A stretch of DNA of 64,000 bases from Castanea sativa (GCF_040712315.1 NC_134015.1:55219464-55283463); one strand, 5' to 3'; counted from the stretch's first letter, positions 1-12,200 are shown. Numbers and translations: made by a program. Notes: generated by a model not told the origin, from the letters alone.

Positions 1-1480
1 CGCAATACTCCTAATGCACTTTTCTACTTCATTAACCATGCTCTTATCCTATGATTCATATACTTTTTTCTCTTTCCATTCTTATGGATTATTGATCCAA
101 GATTTCGAAAGCAACAATCCTTTGGTATGTCTTGACCATCAATTTTTACAACCCCTTCATCTTTATTTCTCCTTTTATTAAGTTTACACTCCATGTACAT
201 ATTTAACTTCTACTTAGTCTAAAGCATCCATTCATTACAACTACATAATCTGCAAAAGGCATACATTAATGAATTTCATCTTGAATTGATCCAGTAAACT
301 TTTGCATAACTAATGCTATATATATGGACTTCAGCTAATCCATAATACAATGCTATTTGTCATTGGAAACTTACTTGTGATGCCCACCTTTTCTTACACT
401 ATTTATAGCTCCAATATTATTCTTAATCACATTAATATACTTTAGAAGAACTCATTTCTATTTTAAAACCATCACATAACCTTTCTATTTACCCTTCATA
501 TTCTTTCTTTTAGTTAATAGGAAACATATAGAGATCTTTATAGGTTTCTCAATATTTTTTCATTAGTCATTTTCAATAACAAAATAGCTTTCCATGGTAG
601 ACCATCTTGGCATAAAACCAAATTGATTCTTTGATTTAGTTGTTTCGTGTCTTAACCTATATTCAGTCACCCTCTCCCAAAGTTTCATAGTGTGACTCAT
701 AAACTTAATTCCATGGTAATTTGTATAGTTTTGAATCTCTCATTTGTTCTTGTGTAAAGTTATTAAAGTGCTTTCTCTTCACCATGAATTTTGTTAACAC
801 TTAAAATCTTATTGAAAAGGTTTGTCAATCATCTGACACCACATCACTCAAGCACTTCTAAAATTAAATAAGGATTGCATTAGGTTCCACAACTTTTGTT
901 GTTTTCATCCTCCTCAGTGCGTCCTTTACCTTGTTCATCTAATTGTTCTATGAGCAATTGTTCTAACGAAACTGCAGTTTCTATCCATAATTGGATTACT
1001 CATTCTAATTTCTTGTATGACATTTAATAAAATATTTTTTTCTAAATAATTCTTCCATCACTCTAATTTCCTATACGGCTTTATAGCCTCCATTAAAAAC
1101 TTGTCGTAGAAAGCATATAAAATTTCTTTTTCCATCCATCATCCCAAACTTACTATATAATTAACCATAAGCCTTAAATCTAACCTCTTGGATTTCCTTT
1201 TTTCCCTTCCCTCATAGCCATGTCCTAATTTTCATTAGCGACCTTGTCCCTATATCTAAGTAGACGTTTGTAGCTCTTGCTCTTTTATTCTAATTGTTGC
1301 TTGGATTTCCTCATTCCACCTCCTAATCTCCTTCGTCGAATGCTCAAATCCTTTAGATTCTCTAAGTGCTTCTTAGCTACTCTTTTATTACAACTACAAG
1401 TTGAGTCCAAAGTCTTAGGTTAGCAAACAGTGAAAAAATGTAACCTTTTAGGATTGTCTTGAGAGTGTTTGAAGTCCTTT
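1..1480 (-). mobile_element. Decayed RTE-type LINE (reverse transcriptase region)
   Basis: No long ORF survives, but the minus strand can be read in pieces as a plant RTE-type non-LTR retrotransposon. Around 560-720 it gives phrases such as SHTMKLWERVTEYRLRH and NQFGFMPRWSTMEA, matching the conserved reverse-transcriptase stretch of that clade (KLWERVIEHRLR, NQFGFMPGRST). Around 1140-1330 it gives a WWNEEIQATIRIKEQ-like segment, matching the linker between endonuclease and RT. Several frameshifts and stops interrupt it, so it is an old dead copy. Its 3' end lies outside the window on the left. The right boundary near 1480 is a guess from where the resemblance fades. The clade call rests on remembered family consensus, not on a search. 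Confidence 0.6.
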
Positions 1481-1956
1481 TTCAAGACCAAGACATGGCC
1501 ACGTTTCTGCTGAAGAAGACGTGAAGTTTTTGGAATCTCGATACCTGCTCAACACCAATTTAATTGGTTGAGAATCACTTAACTTGACCTATCGAGCTTG
1601 TATCTCAACCTATTGAGAATCGGGTAGACAAAATCCTGTTTTAACTCAATCAACTGTCATGCATCTACGGTTTTGTGGATTTAAAGCCAAGTCATTAAGG
1701 AGACCTAGGGCACGTTATTTGAGGATTTTTGAGCCGTATATTGTACACACCACTTGGAGACTCAAGCTCTCTCAAAGCATCAACAGGAGCACAAGTAAGA
1801 ATTTTGAAGATCCAGTTGAAGTAGCTGCATTCAATACACAAACAAGTTGCTGGAGTGATCTTCAAGAGGGTTCTTGAAGCCGTGACCATGTTTGACAGAG
1901 TCCACAGATAGAAGAGTTCAAGGTTTTGGAGTTGTGACTTGAACCTATGACCTTGG
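1481..1956. other. Repeat-like stretch, possibly Copia LTR-derived
   Basis: This stretch has the mixed composition and phrases (for example 'cctattgagaatcg' near 1610 and 'gaagatccagttgaag' near 1805) that I associate with plant Copia LTRs of the SIRE/Maximus type. No clean ends or target-site duplication are visible. Small ORFs on both strands here show no recognisable domain. Confidence 0.25.
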
Positions 1957-2115
1957 CTCTAATACCACTTGTCGGACTGTGACATGCGCCACTTTGCCTC
2001 AAAACCAATTGGTGATAAGGAAATACACTCAAAGTCTTTTATGACATCTGACGTTGCGTTCCATGATTCTATTTATAGTGTGGTCGTAGGGAGCCGAATT
2101 ATGGTCCACCCAACA
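1957..2115 (-). mobile_element. Small LTR with adjacent tRNA-Met-like primer-binding site (TRIM/Copia-like)
   Basis: Read on the minus strand, a 146-bp block (2115 down to 1970) begins TGTTGGG and ends CCGACA, the usual TG...CA ends of an LTR. It is followed after two bases by TGGTATTAGAGCC, one transition away from the common plant primer-binding site TGGTATCAGAGCC. A TATAAATAG box lies in the middle of the block, as expected for an LTR promoter. The length fits a TRIM element. No second LTR copy was found within 2 kb to the left, so this is probably a truncated element. Confidence 0.42.
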
Positions 2116-2772
2116 CTAATTTTATTCCACATTTTATTAACTGTTTTGTAGTTTTATGAAGTTTGAAATGGTTGGTCAAGTCTACATTAAAGAGGAGCAG
2201 TTTAATTCAACTTTAGGGAGGTATATGGGAAACGGAAGGGGAAAGGTAAAAGGATTGAATCAAATGAGATAAATATGATGGCCTATAGGTAGCAGTAGAA
2301 ATGGCCCTAGATGGAGTTGGTTGGCAATTATTGATTTGATTGGTTGACTTCAAATAGCTGTGATAGAAGACTTTGTTGAGTTTAAGAGTAAGGTGGTGCT
2401 ATTGGCACCGTTAAAACGTTAGTGCTCTATGAAGGCACATTGGTAATTTTGGAGCCTTCAGAGCTGATTAATAACTAGAATCATTTTAAGAGACTTGGAC
2501 TTCAAATCTGGCAGAACTCTAAGCTTCAGAAGAATTTTGGGTGTTGCAGCAGTTATCCTATCCTATGCTTTCCTTAGCAACTACTGGTGCTTTGTTCCAT
2601 TAATGGAGGCAGTGTTTCTAAAGTTTTCAGAACAAATGGAAGTAGAATGTAGCTGATGGGATGGTATAGTAAGTAATAGCATTTCAGACACTAAACTTTT
2701 GTGTTATGATCTTAGAATGAACAAGAGTTTGATTAAACAATTATTGATATATGTTAACATGGTAATAATGCT
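2116..2772. other. Intergenic, 3' flank of the beta-propeller gene
   Basis: No gene or repeat is recognisable. The part next to 2772 should hold the 3' UTR and polyadenylation signal of the minus-strand gene that ends at 2773. No single signal stands out. Confidence 0.4.
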
Positions 2773-4248
2773 CTATACATTTATCTTACAAGCGAAATCT
2801 GCCCATCTTCTAAACTCTCTTATTTTACTGCCTTCCGAAATTGCCAATCCAATTCCGTTCCTTCCCCCACACCCAACACCCACATAATACAATCTCCATT
2901 TATCTACATTTCCCTCCATCTGAATTAGACAAGGGGACCCCACTCCTTTATTATCCCATCCATCACCTTCTGAAGGCTTAAGAACAGGGTCTTGTTGAAG
3001 CCTTGTCCAATTCTTTAGCCCATCTGGAGATGCTGCAATCCCAATACACCTCATCCCATCTGCTGAAACGCCCTCATATGCCATCAAATAGTTTCCTTCG
3101 TTGCCGTTTCTCACCACACACGCATTCTTGACCCCAATTTCATCAAAAGAACCTTTTGATCCACCTCCAAGGATCTTCCCCAGTTTCACCCATCTGATCC
3201 CATCTCTGGATCTTGCAAGTCCAAGAGCAAACTGTCCATTTTCCACATCATATGAATGATAATACATCCTGAGGTCATCGTTGCTGTGCACTACAACGTG
3301 AGGTGCGGCAATAAACAAAGAATCCCACTCCTTGTCTGATCCCACATCTAACAAGGCTCCACTGTGATGGTCCCCTTCAATTCTGGCCCAGTGCCTTCCA
3401 TCTTGACTGCATGCCAGCCCTGGCAGAGACTTGAAAATTTTGCCAATTTTATGATTTTCATCTTTCTTGTCTCCGCCATGGACTCTTTCTGGATTTTGTA
3501 AAATGTTTGGAGCTCCTGATAAGTTAACTTCTTCAGAACTATATCCTGTGTAATAAAGCCAGTAAACAGCACTGTACATAGGGCTGGACATAATAACCAT
3601 CTCAGAAGGCCTGATACTATCTGTGTCAAAAGCCCACCAATTCTTGCTGCAATTCATCACCAAACCATCATCCCCAGATGATCTAATATGTTCTTCTCTA
3701 GCCCAATGAATTCCATTGCTCGAAACTGCTAGCCCGATGGATTCGGAAGTGTTGTTGTTAATATCAGACCTTCCATGGTACCACATATACCACCTTTCCT
3801 CATTGTCTCCTATGTATCTTTTCACAACTGGTGAGCCAATTTCGGCACTATCCCAGCTGTTTTTGAGACCCAAGTCAAGCACCAGACCTCTTGAACAAGT
3901 AGATGTTAGTGCTTGATTTGGCACAGGAGCTGCCAAATGTTGAGATTTTGAACTCGGATCCCGTTCGATGGCAGGATTCTTATTTGTTGCATTATTGCTG
4001 CCAATGCCTGGTGTTGTGGAGCACCTAGTGACAGAGAAGATGCTATTTTTAGACTTAGGACATGGACATCTTTGGTGGCTGGGAAAGTTGCCACATGAAG
4101 ATGTGCCAGAGGCATAGAGAGCAAGTGTTTGTGGTTGGGTAGAAGGCCATGATGGTTGGATTAGATTTTTTGCGTTCATCTTTCTGCCAGCAGTATAAGA
4201 TGCAAGAAGATTTACTGTTTTGATCCTTGTGACTGCCGCTGTGTCCAT
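2773..4248 (-). CDS. Five-bladed beta-propeller protein, glycosyl hydrolase GH43/GH32-like, probably plastid-targeted
   Basis: A single uninterrupted ORF encodes 491 residues. After a Ser/Thr/Pro-rich N-terminus of about 110 residues with few acidic residues (transit-peptide-like), a fold repeat recurs five times. It pairs an aromatic strand (WYMWYHGR at 153, VYWLYYTGY at 228, LRMYYHSYD at 326, YLMAYEGV at 387, WRLYYVGVG at 451) with a turn of the pattern GLAxSxDGxxW (IGLAVSSNGIHW at 171, GLACSQDGRHW at 277, LGLARSRDGIRW at 342, IGIAASPDGLKNW at 402, IGLAISEGS at 466). Five such units are the hallmark of the five-bladed propeller of arabinanase/levansucrase/invertase enzymes. Plants carry conserved, poorly characterised members of this kind. 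I cannot confirm the acidic catalytic triad, so enzymatic activity is unproven. The start at 4248 is the first ATG of the ORF and lies downstream of a TATA box. A decayed partial copy is at 30485-31143. Confidence 0.85.
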   Translation of the reverse strand: MDTAAVTRIKTVNLLASYTAGRKMNAKNLIQPSWPSTQPQTLALYASGTSSCGNFPSHQRCPCPKSKNSIFSVTRCSTTPGIGSNNATNKNPAIERDPSSKSQHLAAPVPNQALTSTCSRGLVLDLGLKNSWDSAEIGSPVVKRYIGDNEERWYMWYHGRSDINNNTSESIGLAVSSNGIHWAREEHIRSSGDDGLVMNCSKNWWAFDTDSIRPSEMVIMSSPMYSAVYWLYYTGYSSEEVNLSGAPNILQNPERVHGGDKKDENHKIGKIFKSLPGLACSQDGRHWARIEGDHHSGALLDVGSDKEWDSLFIAAPHVVVHSNDDLRMYYHSYDVENGQFALGLARSRDGIRWVKLGKILGGGSKGSFDEIGVKNACVVRNGNEGNYLMAYEGVSADGMRCIGIAASPDGLKNWTRLQQDPVLKPSEGDGWDNKGVGSPCLIQMEGNVDKWRLYYVGVGCGGRNGIGLAISEGSKIREFRRWADFACKINV

Positions 4249-4333
4249 TAGAGGACTACAGGAGAGCAGAATTAGAAAGGAATTGGATTGGTATCAATGG
4301 CAGAATCAGATACAAATTAAGTGGTGCCACATT

Positions 4334-4348
4334 CACGTGGCTTTTATA
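4334..4348 (-). promoter_or_regulatory. TATA box and G-box of the beta-propeller gene
   Basis: On the minus strand TATAAAA (4348-4342) lies about 95 bp upstream of the ATG at 4248, and a palindromic G-box CACGTG sits just downstream of it at 4339-4334. The TATA box is at a plausible distance for a short 5' UTR. G-boxes are bound by bZIP and bHLH factors in light and ABA responses. That this one is functional is inference. Confidence 0.5.
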
Positions 4349-4352
4349 TGAA

Positions 4353-6557
4353 GTAGAGAATTTCTTTTTGGGCTATTTGAAAATTTGCCCCAAAATTTTC
4401 TTTTTCTCTAAATAAATACTTCATAATTTGAATTATATTCAAATACATCATTGACCTCTGAAGCTTGCATGAGAGTACTTGTTAAACCCCTTTTAACCTG
4501 AAAGTCTGTAGGGTAAAGAAATTATGGTAAAGTGCATCTTCCCATCCTAAAATATGATATCAGTTGTAATGTACCCTAAAATTTAAATTAAATAGTCACC
4601 CCCCTAAACAAAGGGATCAATTGCAATTTCTCACCACTGTTAAAGTTTCTCCAATTTATGTTATACTTATCACATTATCACATGATGATGTGCTTATCTT
4701 GTTTTATCTTTTATGTGATATTGACAGTGGGGAATGTTGCAAACTTGCAATTAATCATATAATTAAGGGGCTTGGTTGCTCAAATTTATAGTTTAGAGGG
4801 ACATTGCATATGACCCTAGGGTGAAATAGTGAAGCGTGCAGAAGCTGTTACTTTTATCTCAACGTAAAGAGTGATATTTCAACATTCTACTAAGGGTAAA
4901 TTTTGTAGAAAATTTAGATTCTGTAGGAGGTCATCAAAAATTCCAAATGCTAGGGATTGTTCAGAAATATCCTAAGATATTCGTCGGTATATTTAAGAGA
5001 AACAGAAAATTCCAATATTCCATAAATTTGTCATTCTCACTCCTTGTTCTTGTACTATCTACTATTCTTCCCAATGAATTTTGACAACTCCTGCTCTCCT
5101 CCTTTCGCACCAATTGGGAATATTGGTTGCTTCTACCTGTCAAATGGCCAAGGCAAGACCTGAGCTTTGGTTGACTCACCCATTTTTAGTTGAGACATTA
5201 TTTGTGCAAGATTTTTTGTTTAGTTGGTATGAAAACGTTTCACATGTCTTTAGATCTTGTGTGAACTGAAATAAAAAAATTTATTACTCTGGGGATTTTA
5301 ATTCTTTAGAAGTTGATGACACCAATATCAATTTGGTTTTCTCTTCTGTTCTTCTCTTCTTTTTCTTTCCCTGTAATTAGAGAAGAATCTCATTGTCAAA
5401 TGCTGAAGAGAGAGAATAAAATCAGCAAAATGTCTAGAAACACAAACAGGGACATTTTAAGTAAGGAGCCAACTTTACCATGCTTATTTTACTTTTTTCT
5501 TCCTTCAAATCAGGGAGCAAATCATGCAACCAGCATCACATGCTATATTTATTCTATTAATCATTTGTTGGATGGTTATGTTCATGTCAACTTTTCTAGT
5601 GCACTAGACCATATACAACTTGAAATGGCTTAATACATGAGCTTCTTGTCAAGGACCTAGGTCTCTGAAACCAGTTATGTTGAACCTGATGTGCTACACA
5701 TATTTTCTGAGTGGAACACATTACTCTTGCAATATGACCCTCACATGAAACTTGGCCATTTTGAGGCCCAAAACTAACTAATTTTTGTGGGAAGAAAGTT
5801 TTAGAATGGGAATGCTGCTTTTGTTTTTGAATAGTAGCAGAAAGTTTGGGTTGCTGATGATCAACATCACTGTTAAGTTCTAGGTTTTCGTTTTTGGGCT
5901 TTTTTTTCCTTCTTAACCTGCAACAAGTTAACTAATATTTTTTAGGTACAACCTGTCTGCGCCTTGTACCCTTCTAATGAACCCTTGACTTAGGGTTGAG
6001 GAATGATGTTCAACGTAGCTACCTTTCATGTGGCACAGCCACGGAAGGATGGGTAAAGATCTAATTAATTGATATTGTCCACATCTAAGATATTTCTGCT
6101 TCTTAATAATTTGATTTCACTTCATTGTACAGTAAAATATTATTTCACTGCATAGTTTATACTTAAATGTATGATTGCTTGTGAAATTATATCATATTAT
6201 ATCCCTGTTTATTCGGTCACATAAAGTATTTGTACTTCAGTTTTACAGGTAACAACTACTTGTACAACGTATTGCTGTCAAGGTTAACAGGTGACATCTT
6301 GTGATTACTATATAATAAATGTAACGTCAGCTTACGTAAAAGAGATGTTAAACCAATCACAATTTTTCATTTAGTTGCGTTCCTAGCCTTATTCGTTTAA
6401 TATTTCAGAACTAATAGTTTTGCAGAAACATTTTTATAATGCAGTAAGTGTTTGCATTTGTAAACTTCAACATCTTTTTATTAAGAATAGCTATATCATG
6501 GGTGGTCATTGTCTAGGTGCGCCATGAAAATATTGTCACCATCTTATATTGCTGTTG
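4353..6557. other. Intergenic, no gene recognised
   Basis: AT-rich spacer with a few short ORFs (for example 5313-5633) that lack recognisable domains and sit in low-complexity context. Nothing supportable is seen. Confidence 0.5.
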
Positions 6558-6643
6558 AGAGGTTTAAGGTGATCATTGCTTTGTCCAGTCACAGGCTGTG
6601 GGGAGTATGTGGCTGGACAAAGCAATGATCACCTTAAACCTCT
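6558..6643. repeat. Perfect 31-bp inverted repeat with 24-nt loop (candidate small-RNA hairpin)
   Basis: The arm at 6558-6588 and the arm at 6613-6643 are exact reverse complements over all 31 bases, separated by a 24-nt loop (6589-6612). An RNA from either strand would form a long perfect stem. Plant microRNA genes of recent origin and siRNA-producing foldbacks look like this. The arms do not match a mature plant miRNA that I recognise, and the arm sequence is not seen elsewhere in the window. It could also be a solitary foldback scar. Confidence 0.6.
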
Positions 6644-7530
6644 GGATTAGTATGAGCATATGACAATAAAACACCATTATAACATCCGTACAATTATGCT
6701 GGTAAAAACTTAAAAAAAAAAAAAAAACCAAATTGTGGTCTCCACATTGGTTTTCAATGATCAGCTAATTTCAAGTTTTATTGTAAAAGATATGTTTATG
6801 ATATCTGGCTCAGTCAATCCTTGCTAACTAGTTTTCATCAACTAATTTTTCATTCTTGGTTGAGAGTTATACAACTTATAACATGTTGTTGCTTTGAATT
6901 TCCAAGGTGGAATGGTCGCTAGTGAGGCTGCGTTTTAGTGCACGTCATATTAAAATGTCTTTTGTTCAACTTAGACTAGTTCCATTCCATGAATCCAACT
7001 CATAATAGTTTATTATGTTTTTGGGCTTAGGACTTATATATAATGGGCGCATCTACTTCGTATTCCCCTTATTTTTTATTTTTTTAAAAAGTGGTTTAGG
7101 ATTTTTGTTTTTGTTTTTTTAAAACTTTTTCTATTTACACCAAATGATTAAAAAAGAAAAACTTAATACGAAATGACACTTTGTGGAAGGTGTACGACTT
7201 GACAACCTTTTAGAGGATATTTGTTTTCAGCTTTAATGGATGATAAACTAAAAGTAAAGTGTTTAGATTTCTTGTACTTTTTGTAAATTCTACCGACCTG
7301 TCTTATTTTGTATTTTAACGATAAAAGCGATCAGCGATCATTATGGAGTTGACTCCATATGTTAAAATTTTACCACGTGAATATAATATATGACAAAAGT
7401 TAATGGAGGATATTAGTTTAAGAAATATTTTTATAAACTTTTTATAAGAAAAAAATTCACAATTTTTTATATTTATTATGAAAATGATATCAAAATTTTC
7501 TTAAAATAGTTACGTTGGGTTGTGTCTTCA
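6644..7530. other. AT-rich intergenic spacer
   Basis: No gene recognised. There is a poly-A run at about 6712-6727 and AT-rich sequence. Confidence 0.5.
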
Positions 7531-7670
7531 CGTGGGTATGCTATGGTCTTGGCTGCGTGCACATGCGGGGTTGTCATGACCTAAGCAGCGTGCATGCGGG
7601 CATGTTGTGACCTTGGCTGCTTGCTCATGCTGGGTTGCCATGGCCTAGGTAGCTACATGCTGGGTTAAAT
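7531..7670. repeat. GC-richer imperfect direct repeats
   Basis: Three imperfect units carry the pattern catg-tgacct-ggctgc (for example 'ttggctgcgtgc', 'ctaagcagcgtgc', 'ttggctgcttgc'), each about 35-45 bp. This is a small patch of higher GC in an AT-rich spacer. Origin unknown. Confidence 0.4.
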
Positions 7671-7689
7671 GTCAAATGGTATAAACATG

Positions 7690-7985
7690 TTTTACAAAAC
7701 GAGTGTATATACATGGATATATATGTACGTATATCTATACACACATGTGCGTGTATTTGTATACATACGAATATACATATGTATGTACCTACCCTTTGTT
7801 TTTGTAGAAAATACATATATCATGTCCGTGTTTATAAAATACCTTGTTTTCAAGAGTACTTATACATGTATATATGGAAGTACATCTATATATACCCATG
7901 TGCGTGTATTTGCGTGCATATGAATATACATATGTATGTATATCTCTTTTTCGTAAAAAATACATATACCATGTCCGTGTCACAC
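7690..7985. repeat. Diverged tandem duplication, 149-bp period
   Basis: Two copies of a block rich in tatacat/gtatg motifs, each ending in 'catgtccgtg' (7821 and 7970), have diverged by substitutions and small indels. Apparent ORFs on both strands here are products of the repeated TAT/ATA-rich sequence and are not genes. Confidence 0.6.
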
Positions 7986-7998
7986 TAACACCCGTTTT

Positions 7999-8000
<2 letters not shown>

Positions 8001-8045
<45 letters not shown>
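8001..8045. repeat. (AT)n microsatellite
   Basis: An uninterrupted alternating AT tract of about 45 bp. Confidence 0.9.
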
Positions 8046-8048
<3 letters not shown>

Positions 8049-8569
8049 TTACTTATTTATTTATTTATATTTCCTCTAATTTTGATTAGGTGGGGACTAT
8101 TTAAGCTTTGAGTACGATTTTTTTTTTAAGTCCATTACAGTTTCATGGCCTTTCCCTTTGGGCTATAAAGTGATAATAACCTTCTTCTTTCTTTTAAAAC
8201 TTTATTGTGGTAGCACCTAAAGATTAAGATTGAATAGTTTATGAATGGAGGATACTATGAAAATATTTCACTCAACCGCTGACAATATTACTAAAAATTT
8301 ACTTAGAACTTTAAATATCATAATTTATTCCATGCTTTAATCAAAATTTTGATGAGTTTTGCTTACCCCCAAATGAGATGAATCTAAAGTGGTAATTATT
8401 TTAGAATAATGGGACTCACCATGCTTTGTAGGTGCAAAATCTGGTGTACATTTAGAATGATGTTGTTCAAGGTGTTGTTTGACAAGGACTCCTTAGCACT
8501 TGGAAAATGAAATTCAGAAAAAACAAAAGAGAAAAAGATTTGAATATATATATATATATATTATTTATT

Positions 8570-9200
8570 TATTGTGATGGTATGGTCCATGATTATGTGG
8601 TGATCGTTGGGCCTGGACTTCTAATTAATTTGTGTGATATTTCGGGTATAGCTCACAAAAGAAGGTCCCAAGAAGAGTTGGGTTGATAGTTTGTAATTGA
8701 AGGTGGTTATAAGGTGGTTCTGTATTGTAAGCCTAGTCGTTCGAGGAGGTTCTCAGGTGGTCGAGTTGCCTTTAAAGTATCCCGGGCTAGAATACTTCCC
8801 AAATATAACGTGGTTTTTTTTTGTTTACTTGTGTTTCTCTTCCCAGAAAAAATGTTCAAACCTTTTCTCTCGCGAGCTTCTCCTCTTTTATAATATTTCG
8901 TTAGTGGATTGGTAATGATGAGAATATTCCACCTGTGTGTGGGTCTTGCCATTTGCAAGATTTGGATGGCCTTTTGAGTCTAGGTTACTGTTCTAACATG
9001 TCCAATCTCACATCAAGGGGTGGGCCCTATAACTTCGTCACTGCAATGATTTCCTAGTAACTTGAGTCCGACATCGAGGCCCGTGCTCAGATGGCGGACT
9101 CTCTCAAGACATTATTTCTCTTTAGCGTTATTTCCCCTCCTTGTGAAGTAGGTGGGGTCTATTTAGATCCCATCGTAGTCACTTGGTAACTTATGTGATT
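8570..9200. mobile_element. Possible transposable element remnant
   Basis: The composition is clearly less AT-rich than the flanks, with promoter-like 'ttttataatat' near 8886 and phrases such as 'gagtccgacatcgaggcccg' near 9064 that look LTR-like. No terminal repeats or target-site duplication could be established. The two antiparallel ORFs near 8697-8958 have no recognised domain. Confidence 0.28.
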
Positions 9201-12200
9201 ACAACTTACGACTAACAAAAAGATATTATATTCATTACATATATTTATCTATTAAAATATTTTTGGCATAGATAAAAAATATATTTATTGATTTTTCAGT
9301 CAAAATTCACATTTCAAATCGGTAAATTTTCATTAGCTAAATACAGGTTACAACATACATAAATTTATTTCATTTTGGTTAATAAAGACTTGTGACATGT
9401 TCGAATTGTAATAATTTTAAAGTTATATTCTGAACATTTATGTACCTGAGACTTTAGGGCTTAACTTAAAAATAATATTAGACTTTGAAGTTTAAATCTT
9501 ATTTCTTTATTAAATTGCTTACACTCAAAATTTTTATAAAAGGGGAATAAATTACTATGTAAGGAACTTGTGATTCTCTTACCATTTTTTTTAGAACTTT
9601 TGAAAGGTAATATATTGTTTTTTCTCTCTCTTTGATTAAAACTCTACCTTTTTTTTTTTTTTTTTTATCTATAATCTCTTTCCTAAATAAGTTTGACATA
9701 TAAAAGAGGTAATAGCTTATTAATTGTAACATAAAAAGTAATCGAAGAAATGGACAAAATTATATTATATTTATATTATAAGTTAGGTTTGGGAGGGGAT
9801 TTGTAATCATTCATGATGCATGCATTAGTTTTTTGTTTGTTTGTTTTTTTTTTTGTCCCTCGACATCGTCCTTGCCTAATAAATTGCTAAATGTTTAAAA
9901 AGACGGGGAGTAACATTATTCATTGTTTTCTAGAATCCAATCCCCTTTTGATCCATTCATTTCTTCAAGCAAGGGATCCATAGTAAAATAAACTATATAA
10001 GCAAAGTAACAAAGTGCATACCATATTGGCAAACCCTTCAAAAGGTTAGCTTTCAATACTAGTCGTTACAAAAAGGTCTTTACAGTCTTGGTTCTTTTAG
10101 CTCTCTACTAATCACCGAGAGAAAAGCAAACCAACAAAAATGGCCACAAAGACAAAGGGAGTCTCATCCATTATAGGGTGGAAGTAAATTCTTAAAATAG
10201 ATAAATATAAAAGATCTCCAAAGTTTGTTCATTGAGACAAATTAACCTTGACATTTTAATGTTGTCATTTAAAATTCATTTATATATATAATAATAGGTG
10301 AACTGAGAGAAACTCAAATTAGAATTCCAAATTAGAGTTCTAATTTTGAATTATGTGTTATAAATTATTTATTATTAAAGAGTTTTATTTCTTAGTTTTA
10401 GAATCAAATATGGGATTACATCATAAATATTTATCCAAGTAAGTTATTAAGTGTAAAAACCAAAGAGTCTAGAATAAATGAATCGTAAAAAAAAAAGTGC
10501 TTCACAATAAATTTTTTATTATTTTTAAAATGGACAATTTACATTTTATACATAATAATATCCTTACAATTTTTTTTAAGAGTTAACAAAATATAAAAAT
10601 GACTATCAATAGTATTAAATTATATATATATATATATATATGAATTATATCGTACATCTTATTGTATATTTTTAAGTGTATCCATACATATGCATGGGGT
10701 TACAAGCTATTATTGTATAAGTCATAACAATACAAATACTCTATTAATCTCTCTTTACATATCTTTTTTTTTTTTAATACTTTTCTCTCTTTCTTATCTG
10801 TATTTAAAACTTCTCTCATTGTATCCTACACTTTCTTTATTTCATAGATTTCTCGCTCTTTATTATGAAGAAAAAGGCAACCATCTATAACAAAAATAGT
10901 ATCATTAGGTGTAAAAACTTTCCTCTCACCAAATAGAATACACTATTAGTGGATTTTTACAAATATCTATTTAAATTATCATGACTTATAAAATCTAAGG
11001 TTTACTATGATAAAAGTAGAAAGTCAAATTTTAATTTCTTGCATTACAAGACAAGTTTTTTTTTTGGGTGGTAGTTTGGAGGACCAGCAAAAAGCTACGA
11101 GACAACTCACTAACTACAATATATTTTTTTGGCAATAATATTTGTCAAATCAAATCCAATCCCTAGTATAAAATTATAAATGCTGACCAAAATTTTTTTT
11201 CTTAGAAATTAAGAGCAATACATCATCGGAAAGTCCCATGGTCTTGGCTGAGTCTAGAAGGAACATGTGCGAATCTAACTCCTTGAAGGTCCTTATCTTT
11301 CATTCAACATCTGTCCCTCAAAATTCAAACCCACAGTCTGAAATCTTAATGTCCTTTGCAATAAGGGAATGTCTATTCTCAGGGGCTATAATTACTAAAT
11401 CCACCCCAGCAGACACTCACAGCTCATAACTATTGCCATAGTGGTTCTATTTTAATTTAAACTTTCGTGCATAATGCCAATTCACTCGGTTGTCCTCGGT
11501 GATATATCATTTTCTATGTGACATGATAGATATCTGATAAAGTAATCTTCTATTCTTTATCACAACTTGTGAAAGATTCAAATACAATGTCACCAATGAG
11601 TGATTCTATGGATATAAAATATTACCCCAAACGTTTTTTCATTCTGTATTTTTAATTGTTCACAATATGAGCTTATAACACAATAGTAATATGAGGATCC
11701 CAACCTATTTCACACATCTTAATTACCACAACTAATTATGTAGTAGGCTATGATTGACTGTTTGTTATTTTCATATAAACCAAAAACTTTTTTTTTTTCA
11801 CCATTCAATGCATTCATAACCAACTACATGGAAGAGTTGTGGCAAAATGTATGAAATAAGTTGTAGTTTTAGAATTTTTTATTAAAAAAAAACTCTGAAA
11901 AACATAAAGAAAATAGTCCATTTAACGAGTGCCCTTTGTACATTTGATAATAACAATTTTAGAAAATTTATAATACCATTTTTATAAAAATATAAAAAAG
12001 TGTAAATAAAAAAAATTATTTTTTTCTTTTCTCATAAAAAAATTTTTAAAATTTTTTAACCAATTATTTACTTAAAAGAAATACATACTGCAGATTTGTG
12101 ATTTCATGGAATATTATGGAAAAATGGTAAGGGAAGAGAAAAAGATTTGTGAGACAAAAAGTTGGCCTATAAAGTAGTAAAACTTTCATTCAGAAAAAAA

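Noticed and set aside
5313..5633. 106-codon plus-strand ORF
   Set aside because: No recognisable domain, AT-rich intergenic context, no conserved-looking composition and no neighbouring exon signals.
7625..8089. Several antiparallel ORFs of Tyr/Ile/His-rich peptides
   Set aside because: They come from a duplicated TAT/CAT-rich repeat and an AT microsatellite.
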